The position numbers were made by a program, and so were the translations under genes. Below are positions 1 to 10,400 of a stretch of 28,321 nt of DNA, piece after piece (position 1 is the first letter of the stretch; every line of letters starts with the position of its first letter). Source of the stretch: Oscillospiraceae bacterium (GTDB lineage: Bacteria; Bacillota; Clostridia; Oscillospirales; UBA929); contig JAITDM010000246.1 of assembly GCA_031282535.1 (NCBI GenBank), positions 1 to 28,321 on the forward strand, in the 5' to 3' direction. The notes under the pieces are model-generated. The model saw only the letters and a program-made list of their open reading frames with translations, did no database searches and was not told the DNA's origin.

Positions 1-1078
1 CCCTCGCCGGATGGTAGGCAAATACCCCGCCGTGGGGACCTGCTGCTGTCCGGTGCTCTTGTCTTGCTGCCAGCGCGCCCGCAGCGCGCGCGTGTCGACG
101 TGAGTGAAGGTGTCATACAAACCGACACCACCGGCGATATGCAGCGCCGCCAGCGCGATTTCGGCCTGCTCACAGACGGCGGCCGGAGATACCCCAGCGA
201 TTGCGATATCTGCGGCACGCCCCTCCATGTGCTGGCTCTTCGCCGCGCCGCCGATCTTGCTGTTGTAACTCGGCGTCCTGTACCCGCTGTTGACGGTGAC
301 AGCTTTGCCGCCGCACCCCGCCCGGATCTTCTCCAGCACGTCAATCAGCTGTTCGCCGATCAACACAGTATCGGACCCATCGTGACACGCGAACTCACGC
401 ACCTTGAAATGCGCGCTCAGATTCTTGCCGCCGTCCGCGGCGTTGCTGTAAGCCTTTACGCCCAAAAGTGACCCCTCCGTCAACCACAGCCCCAGGAAGC
501 TGTCGAGCTTCCGGGCCGTGTATAAAATAGGCTTGTCCGGGCCGATGTAGCCCGAACTCCCCCCGCCGTCAAGGTTGACGGCATAGACGCACTGCTGGCC
601 GAGCATGCGTTCCGCCAGTTGTTGCCCCGTCAGGCCCTCATTGTCCTGCGTGACCAGCACAACAACGGTCCCGTCGATCTGCGTGCCCACCGCGGTCCGG
701 CCGCGCTTGGCGGTCAACACCGCCGCGTCGTTGGTGTCGATCTTGATCTTGCCACCCAGGACCAAGGTGCAGTAGGCCCCCCACGAACCCGTCATAGTTG
801 GGCACGTCGCCGGTCGCGGGCAGATACTCAATCGACACCTTCCGGCCATTCGGGCCGCCCGTGGCGACGCCCCACACGTCGCGCCCTGTCCGGAGCCACT
901 TGCCGCCGATCTTCAGCGCACAAGCGGTTTCGCCGGAGGCCATGTTGAACAACCCGGCGTTGATCAGCACATCAGCACCCACGCGCCCGCGCGCGTCAGA
1001 GATCAGCTCTGCCGGCTGTACCCCCAGCACCGGCGCCGCCTCGCGCAGCTCCCATTGTTTGAACGCTCTAACAATCAT
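1..1078 (-). CDS. Lysin: phosphodiester glycosidase (NAGPA) plus peptidase M15 domains, frameshifted, 3' end outside window
   Basis: Probable cell-wall lysin at the end of the late operon. The ATG at 1078 overlaps the stop of the upstream membrane-protein gene (ATGA), so translation is probably coupled. Residues about 35-200 look like the NAGPA/phosphodiester glycosidase family: INAGLF near residue 39, RTAVG, and the signature DGGGSS at about 170. Residues about 220-345 look like a peptidase M15A (L,D-/D,D-carboxypeptidase-like) domain: FKVREFACHDG, SGYRTPSYN, the zinc motif HMEGRAAD (H283, D290) and HVD at about 326. The first frame continues only to 638 as nonsense sequence. Homology moves to another frame after a run of six C (777-782, six G on the coding strand), where removing one base restores one open frame to position 1. 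The C-terminus lies beyond the window. The domain calls come from motifs I recognise. The lytic role is inferred from the position next to a holin-like gene. Confidence 0.75.
777..782 (-). other. Frameshift site in homopolymer of the lysin gene
   Basis: On the coding strand the reading ...FVG ends in a run of six G. With five G the frame continues as AYCTLVLGGK and on through the NAGPA signature. With six G it falls into an arginine/histidine-rich frame without family resemblance. The change is a +1 frame step. The likeliest causes are a homopolymer sequencing or assembly error, or a recent mutation. Programmed +1 shifting is possible but has no visible stimulator such as a rare codon or stop at the site. 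Confidence 0.75.
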
Positions 1079-1410
1079 ACCTTTGCCCCCTCCGCCTGAT
1101 ACGAGACGCCGCGATGGGCGCGGTCCTCGGCCATTTGATCCAGCGTGTCCAGCGCCTGCCGGACTTCGCCGTTTGCCCCCTCGCTGACGAGGTGGCGCAG
1201 GATGATTTTCTCGCCCTTGTACAGGCGATGAAGCTCATCCTTTGCGTCGTCAAGATCCCTCTGCTGGTTCTCCAACCAGCGCCGCACGCTGTAGAGCTCG
1301 GCGTGGACGATGCCCTCCACGCTCTTCTTCATGCGCGCGGTCAGGGTCAGCATGGCGACAATCGCGCCCGCCACGCTGCCCAAGGTGATGATGGTGCTCA
1401 GGTCGATCAT
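1075..1410 (-). CDS. Small membrane protein, holin-like or lysis-associated
   Basis: A 111-aa protein with one predicted N-terminal membrane segment (about residues 6-25, from LSTIITLGSVAGAIVAML). It is followed by a long charged helical, probably coiled-coil region (about 28-75) and a soluble tail. The start is preceded by a strong GAGGGGGG ribosome binding site just after the stop of the giant gene. The gene overlaps the following lysin gene by four bases. One membrane segment followed by a coiled coil, directly upstream of a lysin, fits a holin or a lysis accessory protein such as the XhlA/BhlA type. The order of segments differs from XhlA, whose membrane segment is C-terminal, so the exact family is not assigned. 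Confidence 0.6.
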   Translation of the reverse strand: MIDLSTIITLGSVAGAIVAMLTLTARMKKSVEGIVHAELYSVRRWLENQQRDLDDAKDELHRLYKGEKIILRHLVSEGANGEVRQALDTLDQMAEDRAHRGVSYQAEGAKV

Positions 1411-1425
1411 GTAGATCTACCCCCC

Positions 1426-4400
1426 TCAATACGGATTGTTCGGACTATCTTTGTAAGACGTACCGAAAAGGTACGCCTTTTCAGCGTCCGTCAGCCACGA
1501 CATGCCATTCAGCGCGTCGATGACTTTGGCCTGCTTGCTGCCCGGAATGCTCTCACCGTCGGCGTTCTTGTCGGCCGTGGCCATGTCGTAGGCCAGGTCG
1601 TAGAGTATGTACTCCGCTGGAGAAATCCCCACCGGCCGCCCCGCCTCGATCTTTTCTACGAAAGCATACTGCCCCTTGAACTCATAGTCCGGGTTCGCCT
1701 TGTCCATCGCCTTGGCGTAGGCGTAATCCGACGCCATCTCCAGCGCCTTGTCCTTCTGCTGCGCCGGCAGCTTTTTGAACGCGGCGCGCCCCTGCAGGTC
1801 CTTCGTCACACCGCTCTCGGCCTTGTCCGACGCCGCGCCGAAGTCGCCCGACTTCTTGATGCGCGCCCGGAGTCCGGACTCGATCTTGCTGTCTTCGAGG
1901 CCGTCCCGGATGAGGTTCCGGCGGATCTGCTCATACTGCCACTTGTCGGTCTGCCAAGCGGCGTACAGGGTGTCGTAGTACCGCCCCGGTGCGGCCGTGG
2001 GCGGGTAGAGCAGTTTCTCATACTCGTACATACCCACCCAGTTGTCGGAGGCCGCCAGGCCGGTGCTCACGCCACTCATGACGTCGCGCTTGATGTTTGC
2101 CACCGGCAGGCCCAGTACCCCGGACGCCTGCGCCAGGAAGTCCGCCAGCCACGCGCCGAAGGTCATTTTGCCGCTGCCGCCAATCACGCCGATGCCGCGG
2201 CTGCCGGTCTGCACAAGCCTCGCAATGGCCGACATGTCCATGCGCTCGATGTCGTACCCCTGGAAGATCGAAAAGAGATCGTTGAAATACGGCAGCTTCG
2301 CCACCACATTGAGCTCCGAGCCGAGGTTGCCGAACAGCGCGGCGCCCAGATAGTCCATCGCGCCCTGCTCGTCCCCGGAGAAGCCCGTGAACGAGGCCAG
2401 CCACTTCTCCCAGTACGCGCGCTTCTTATCGTCGTCCCGCGCCGCGTCCGACAGCGCGCGCGCCGCCGCGTTGGCGACGCCCGCCAGCACAAGCCCCACA
2501 ATCGTCCGCGCCATCTGCCGCTTCGCCCCCGGCGCGCCTATGACAAGATCGTCGTGCGCGCGCGCCAGCATGCTGTAGGCTGTGATCGGCTCGGACATGA
2601 AGCTCGTCGCCATGCGCACTAGGCTGTTTGTGCTCCGACGCATCTGGTCGCGCTGGAGCAGAGAGTCGACCACCTGCGTGCGGTCAATGATCTCGTTGAA
2701 CCGCTCCGCCACGGCTTCATAAAAGGCTTCGCTGCGCCGCGTGAGGTCGCGCCGCTTGTGCCGGATCTCAGCCTCCGCGGCCCGCCACAGCGCGCTCCAC
2801 GTGATGCTATCGGCTTTCGCCGCCGGCGCCATCGCCGCCTCTTTCAGCTTGTCGAGATTGCTGTCGGTGCTCAGCAGCACGTCCCGGACGCTGCGCCCGG
2901 CGTCTCTGTCGAAGTAGCCCCAGTCCTTCCAGGTGGCAATCGGCGCATATTTCTTGATCAGATCCCACGTCCCCTTGCGGCGCCCAGGCCGCAGCGCGGC
3001 CAGCAAATACCGGTTGTCAATCACCGCGCCGGCCCGGAAGAACGCCGTGGGCTGTTGCAGGATCACGCGAACGTTCGCCCCCACGGCCGCCGCCTTGTAG
3101 TTGGACGTGAGCTTGCCGAGGCTCGTGGCGTCGCGCTCGCCGCCAGTCCCCTGATCGATGTCTTTGATCAGCAGGTCGAGATATGCCTTCCCGCGGTCGC
3201 CGAACACGCGCCCCAAGTCCTCCCGGACGCTCCCGACCACTTGGCCCTCCTCGTCCCTATACAGATAGTTATAAACGCGTTGCGTGTCTTCAATCGTGGT
3301 CAACCACGCCGAATACCACGCCATTTGCGCGGTGTGCTGCGCAAAAACCGAAAAAGCGTCTTCGAGGACAATGGCGTTCTTCGCCTTCGGAACCGTCTCT
3401 TTCGTAAAGCCCATGTTCTTCGTCGCGACCGCCTGCAACTTTCCAGTTTCGCCCGGCACGCCGCCGCGCCGGCGGTTCGGGTCGGTGTTAATGGGCCAGT
3501 AGTTCTCCTCCGTGAACTTCTCGTAACCGTAGGCGTCCATGGATGCCTTGTTGCCCCACGACGCCAGCGTGGTGGAGGCGTATTTGCCCATGTGGTCCGC
3601 CAGAATCTTTTGTTCGGCGGTCAAGCTGTTCACGATCCGCGTCACGTCTTCTTCCGTCACGTGGACGGGTTCGGTAGCGCGGGTCACGTTGCCGTCCTTG
3701 CCGAGAATCGGCGCGGGCCGAATGCCGTCGCCCAGAACATGGCCTTGGGCCTGCGGGCGCTTCATGAGCAGGTACAGATCCATGATCTGCCCCGTCGTCA
3801 GCTGGAGCGTCTTGCCGCCGACTTCGAATGTCTTCGGCGCCGCCTCCATGATCTTCCTGACATTCACGCCCTTGAATGCCTCCGCGTTCGCCTGCTGGGC
3901 CTCGCTGAGCAGGCGGATATTCTGGTCTTCCGCGCGGCGCATGGCCAGGAACATCGCGTCCCCGCCATCGCCAAGCCGGTGCATGAAGTCCACCGGCCTA
4001 AGTGACTGGAACATGAGGTCCTGCGTCAGCTTCACAGGGTACTTCCAGCCCCCATGCTCCTGCTTCGTCTTCCGCGCTTCCAGCGCGCCGCGGATCTCGT
4101 TCGCGGCCTCCGCCACGCTCTCGTAGCGCGACATCGCCAGCAGCTTGTTCGCATTTGAGACAGACGCCTCAATCGCCTTCAACGCCTGCCAGACCGTCGT
4201 CAGCTGCTGAGAGTTCATTTCCGCAATCCGGACGTCGCCCATGGCAATCACGGCCTCGATGTTTTCCATCAGGTCGGGGTCGATCACGAGCGTGTCCGGC
4301 GCCTCGGACGCGATCTTGCGGTACTGTTGTCGCACGGCGTTGAATGCCTCCGTGCGCTGGGTGTTGAGTGGCCGCAGCTTGGTCTTCCTGCCGAGCTGTT

Positions 4401-7400
4401 TCGCGCCCACAGACTTGGGGAGATTTGTCCGTCTGGGGGCCGCGCTTTCGAGGTTTATGGCGCCCATCAGTGTGGCCACCGCCGTCCGAAGCTCCTGCGG
4501 GATGTGCTTCTTGTCCGAGGGCTTTAGCAGTTTCTGCGACAGTGCCGAGGCGTGCCGCATGATCTGCCCGCGCAGACGCTGCGCCGTTCGCGCTTCTCGG
4601 TCGGCGGCCTTCTCTGCCGTATACTTCTTCTTGAGCCGGTCCACGGCGTCAATGCGCCGCTGCCGCTCCTGTTTCATGGCGCTCTGGAACTTCTCCTTCG
4701 CCGCCTGCCGGATCTCCTTGATCCGGGCATTTTTCTCGGCACGCACCCGCGCCGTGCGCGCGTTGGCCGCATCGGTCTTCTGCCGCTCTCTTTGCACCGC
4801 GCTGGCCCGCGACTGCTCGGCTTTGTCCAGCGCCGTGGCGGCGCGGTCACGCTCTTTCAGCACGGCGCTGGCCCGCGACTGCTCCGCCCGGTCCAGCGCC
4901 GCAGCCGCGCGGTCACGCTCCCTCAACACCGCAGAAGCCCGCGACTGCTCCGCCTTGTCCATGGCCGTGGCGGGCAGCTGACGCACCTCGTCGCCGATCA
5001 GCCGGTCAATGATCTCGTTGCTGACGAACCCCACCGTCTCGCGCATCGCGCCGCGGTACGGATTTTCCCGCACGGGCCGCAGCGTCCCGGCCAGCTCGGC
5101 CAGATATTGCAACTGGTCCGACTCTGCCGTGATGCTGCTGGGGAAGTACGCCTCCCCAAACATGCCGCGCAGGTCTTCAAAGGCCGAATCAATGCTCTGG
5201 CCGTCGCGCGCCAGCACGAACCGGCCGAAGTTGGCCTTGCGGAAATCTTTATAGTCCGGAATGTCGGCCTGCAACTCCGTCGGGACTTTGATCCGGAGTT
5301 TCCGGATCCATTTCCGCATCTCGTCACGGAATTCCTGCCCAGACGGGTCTTGCAGCGCTGACGCGTTTTCCACGATGGTCGACGCGATGGCGTCCGCGCG
5401 CTCGCGGATCTCGGTCCAACTGCCGTCGTTCGCGATGAGCTCGCCCAACGTCTTCAAGTCCGCCGACAGCTCGTCCGTGGCGGCGGTGCTCTCGTACTCT
5501 TTCCGCAACGAATTTGCCAGCTTCCTCACGTCCGCCGGCCGGAGCTCCGCGCGCTCGGTGAGCTTCGACTCGCGCTTCCAGTATTCAACCTTCTCCGCCA
5601 GCAACTCGTTCTCCTCGCGCAGCGCCCACACTTCGGGCCGCTCTTCACGGGAGAACTGCGCTCCCTCCACGGAGTTTATGGCGTCCAGTCGATCCGCCTC
5701 AAAGTTATGCGCGTACATGATCAAGGGAATGCCAGCAGCCTCAAGGTCCGCTTCCAACTTGCGGTCGATGTTGTCGGGGATAACCGCCGCAAGCACCTCT
5801 GAGAACGGAACGGCCCGCGCCGGTTTCGCCTCGAAGTAGTCCCGCGGAGTCTCCGCGATTTCGCGCGCCAGTGTGGCGATTTCCTCCGCGGTCTCCGTCG
5901 TCACGGTGAACATGTCGGGCCACTTCTTCAAATACCTGTAGATACCGGCCACACTCTTCGACTTTTGGACAGCCTCCGCCATGGCCTCGGCGGCATCGGA
6001 TATCGTTCTAAAATCATTCGGATCCGGACGGTTGGAGACGAGCTTGCGCGCAAGTTCATCGATCCGGTTGCCGAATTCATCCCTGATATTCGACATACCA
6101 TACTCGGAGAGCCTCTGCAGGCGCGCCCTGTCAGCGCGGGCGTCCTCAATGCTTTTGTATGTCTTGGCCGCCGCTCCAGCGAACGAAGCTACATCGCCCC
6201 ATCCGCCCGTTCCGGCCGGCCTCTCGCGGGCCATCATGGCCACGGCGTTGTCTATCGTATAGTCGTTGTAAAGCTGCTCGAAGGATCGCCGGCGCCCGGA
6301 CGGCGTGTAAGGATCATTCTTGTTCCGAAGGCCGCGCTTTAACACAAGGCCGTCGGCTTTTTCCGCCAACCACGCCTCGTATGCTTCCTGTTCGATCTTT
6401 GATTTTATGTCGGCCTGCGTGGCATAGTGGTCATATTTCCCATCTTCGCGCAAAACCGGATCAAAGTCAGGGATCGTGTCCGCAGCGTACAAAAGGCGCA
6501 TGTCGTTGTGGTCGCGGTACGCCTTGATAAAATCGCCGCCATGCCACTCCAGTCTGTCGGTAATGTTGGTGTCGTAGAGAAAAGTCCAGGTTTCGCTGGG
6601 AAGACCGTGTTCCTTCGCGACGTCTCGCCCCCAGCGGTAGAGCGCTTGCGTTTTCTTTTCGTCCAGTTTGTATCCGACCTCGGGAAATATGGGCGTGTAT
6701 GCGTCGCCCCCATAGAGCCTGTTGCGCTTGTCCGCAGAAGGGTCAACAGTGTTGCGCCCGAAGATCAACGAGATCGGCCCGAAGTTCGGCTGGCCCAGCT
6801 CGGCCCGCGTCACAGCGATGGAGGGCATGGCGAGGCCGCCCAGTTCCAGGGCGTCCCTCAGATTCGTGGGGGTCAGGTTGTGCACGGCGATGAGGTCCCG
6901 CGTCGACTCCACAGGCTCTTCAAGGGAAAATTGCTCTTTTTCTGTAAAGTCCTTGACAGATGATTCTTCTTGTGGTACTCTGGACTTAGAACGAACATCG
7001 GCGGCTTTGCCGCTAACCCCCGACTGTATTTCGGGGGGGTGTTCGTTCGTTTTTTGTTTTTCTGCAGAAAAGCTGTACACAAAGTGTCCGTCCGTACGTT
7101 CTTTCACGTTGACCGTCACGCGGTATGGGGTTGTGTTATCTCCCTCATATTCCCGAAACAGGATGTCGTTGATGAAATAGTGCCACTGCCGAACGCCCCT
7201 GTGTGTCGCTGAGGTCTTCCCCTCTTCCCCCTTTGAGTAATTGTAAACAGACTCGCTCGCGATCTGATAATAATCATCTGCCAGATCAAGCGTTACGCGC
7301 TGATCAGAGTAAGACCCGTGCCGGTTTCCAATCATCAATTTTGTCGCGTCGCTCGCAACCTTTGGATCATAGGCAGGATCGAACTGCGCGTAGATCACGC

Positions 7401-10400
7401 GGTCCGCTCCGTTTTCGTGGAGCACAAGGCGGATCGGCTTTTGGGACCAAACATCTTGGATGTATTGCAGGATTTTCTCGGATTTTGCCAATTTTGGAGT
7501 GCCTTTGGGGAAGTTGCTTCGGTATATGCCGCGCCCAGTCTCTGGATCGCGCCCCTCATAGGAGAACTGCTCCGCCGCGCCCCTCTCCACCTGCGCCGCG
7601 CGCTCGCGCGCGACCTCCGAAAACTGCAACGTGGGGATATTCACCTCGATCCCGGCGTACGCGTCCGCCAGAATCTCTTCCAGAATTTCATCGTCGGACT
7701 TGTTGAAAAGCCCATATTCGTCCATATACACGCCAATAAGCGCGTTCAAATCCTCGTTTGAGAACTTGGTGAGAAGCATCTTCCGAGTCTCTTGAACGAG
7801 GTTTTTGTCTGTCCGGGCCAAAAGATGGTACTCTTCATGGGCCGCTATCTGTTCCACCGTCAGGAACGGATGGTCGGCCTTGATCCACATGCGCTTGCCG
7901 TCGGCAGACACCGCGCCGCGCGCCGTGCCCACCACGCCGTTCTCGCGAATCTCCATGTCGCCGGTGAAGTAAATCACCTGCACGCCCAGCTTCGCCATCT
8001 TGCGGCTCACTGCGCGCTCGGTATCGCTCCAGAGCTTCGCTGGCGTGATGTACATGCCCTTGCGCGTCGTGCCTGCGCTTATGCCCTGCGCGGCGGTGCT
8101 CTCGGCTACAACGCCAGCAGCTTTGACCGCACGGCGGAGATCCTCCGCTCGCGCTCTTTGGGCTCCATTCTCAGGCCCTGTTCTTTGGCCTGTTGATACT
8201 TCGGAAGCTGGTCCACCGGCAGCCACACCAGATTTCCGTGCTTGCCGTCCAGCGCCACCCGCATTTGCTTCTTCGCCGCCATTTGTCTCGCTCCCTTCAA
8301 TGCTGTTTGCATCGTCCCATCCGGCCTCGTAGGCCGACAGGGCTTGTTCCTCCGTGATCATGTCGTCCGTGCCCGGCGCGTACGTGGCGCGCGCCAAGCC
8401 GGCCTCGTAGTACCGCGTCATCTCATCTATGTACGTGCCGGCATCCTGCGCCGGATCATACTGCTCGTACAGCGCCACAGCGCCGCGCGAGTCCTCGCCC
8501 AGCGCCCGCGCCGCCTCGAACACCGCCGCTTTGCCCGTGGGCGCCGGCACGCTCTCGTCACGCTCCGTCACGCGGACGTCACGCGTGACATCCGCATCAG
8601 CCGCGCCAGCTTCCCGCGCCGCCTCGATCTGTGGCGGCGTCAGCACCGAATCCGCCGGCGCCTCGCGGCCATTGCGCGCCGCCTCGTACTGCTGCACAAA
8701 CGCCGGATAATAGTCCGCCGCCGCCACGTCCGGATTATACATCCGCTGCAGCGTGCGGCCGCCCACCGGCCCCAGCGTGTCGGCCATGTCCGCCATCGCC
8801 TGCGTGTCGCTGGCCGCCAGATCCGGCGTGCGCAGGTCTGCAACCGACAAGGAATCCTTGACGGTTGGGACGGCGCGCGCCATCCCCGCCTCCCCTACGA
8901 GGGGAGGTGACGCCGCAGCGGCGGAGGGGTTCGCCAACCCCTGCACCGACGCGCGCACCTGTGAAATCGGCGCGTCAGTGTTGATCTCCTGCCCGGTGTA
9001 CCGCGACAGAACCGCCAGCGCCTCTGGGGACCGCGCCAGCTCCGCCGCCTTGTTGCCGGACGGCGTTTCCCCGCGCAGGATTGTGGCGATGGTCTGCGCC
9101 TGCCTGCGCGCCTCGTAGACCGGCATCCCGGCCTCTGTAAGCTGCGCGACAATCGAAGACTGCTCAGGGGCCACCGGCGCCGGCTCAACCTGTGCCGGAC
9201 CAGCCTGCGCCTCCTGCTGAGGCGCCGCATACAGGAACGACAGGTCCCCGCCGGACTCTTTATACATCTGCGCCAGGCGCCCGATCTGGGCGTCCGTCGG
9301 CTCTGCATTTTGCAGGCTGTTTGCAAAATTGTACACAACGGTGCTCTGGTCAAAGCTCAACGCGCGACTCATGAGCGCCTCATATTTACCGGATTCCCGG
9401 ATCCCCACGCCGACCCTAGGCGCGCTCGCCTCTGTGTGAATCGCGCCGGGCAGCTCCAGCATTCCGGCCGTGACCGCGCCCAGAATGCCAGCGTAGAGTG
9501 CCTCGTCGGTGAAGATCTTGAATTCGTTGTTCTCGCCGAGCACGAGATTGCGCCACACAGGATCAAGAATTTCCTGCATGTACTCTTCCGAGAACTCCCC
9601 GGCGCCTTTCACGCCCAGCGTGAGCGCCGTGCGAAGAATCGCGTTGTCAATCTTGGCGATCGTGTTCTTCGCAATATTGCCCGTGAGCATTCCGCCCACC
9701 TTGCCGATGCCGCCGAGCAGGTAGGACAATCCGGCCTCCGACGCGCCCACCAGTACGCCGTACATCCGAGCCTGCTCCGGACTATATCCCTCCCGCAGCT
9801 GCTCGCCATACGCGCCGCCGTACGCCTGCACGCCCATCAAGCCCGCGCCGACGCCGGGCCCATACAGCGCGCCCGCCGCGATGGAAGGGGCCATGTTCGC
9901 CACGGTGCTCGTGATGTCGAAGACCGTGCCCATGGCGCCGTCGATGTTTTCCCGCGTGGCGGACTGCATGGCTGCGGCGCGGCTCAAGGGAAGCTGCTCG
10001 CCGGTGAGTGCCTGACGAAGGTTCGCTCCGGCGGTCCCGAGGCCGCCCTCCACGGCCACAGAAAGTTGCTTGAGCGCGCTGTCGCCCGCCCATTCGGCCT
10101 TTTTTTCGCCGCTGCGCATCGCAAATTGATCCCGCAGAATGTCGAGATACTTCTCGGCCTCTTCCTGGCCCTTTGTCTGGTACACGTAGTTGTACATCTG
10201 CCGCTCTTCCGGCGTGATGTAGTCCTGCGCTAAGGTCTTCCGTTCGAGTCCGCCCTGGATGTCGCTGGTGTAGTCCCAGACATTCGGCCGAGGTAACTCC
10301 GCCTCCGGCGCGTCGGCGAAACCCGGCGCGCTCCTGTAGGGTTCATACCGCAACGGCGCCTGCACGGCCTCCGCCTTCCTAATCTGGGACTGCTGCTCCC

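Noticed and set aside
64..948. Plus-strand frames over the lysin region
   Set aside because: The minus strand encodes recognisable NAGPA and M15 motifs across the same bases.
1114..5361. Long plus-strand open frames opposite the giant gene (for example 1114-2622, 2758-4005, 4552-5361)
   Set aside because: They are antisense to a continuous gene with recognisable domains, have arginine/proline-rich compositions typical of shadow frames in GC-rich DNA, and lack ribosome binding sites.
6989..7061. Three-way junction as a tRNA, hammerhead or twister ribozyme
   Set aside because: No anticodon arm, T-loop or CCA end, and none of the conserved ribozyme core sequences I know are present.
9310..10233. 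Plus-strand 307-codon frame
   Set aside because: Shadow of the Gly/Ala-rich region of the giant gene; no ribosome binding site or known motif.
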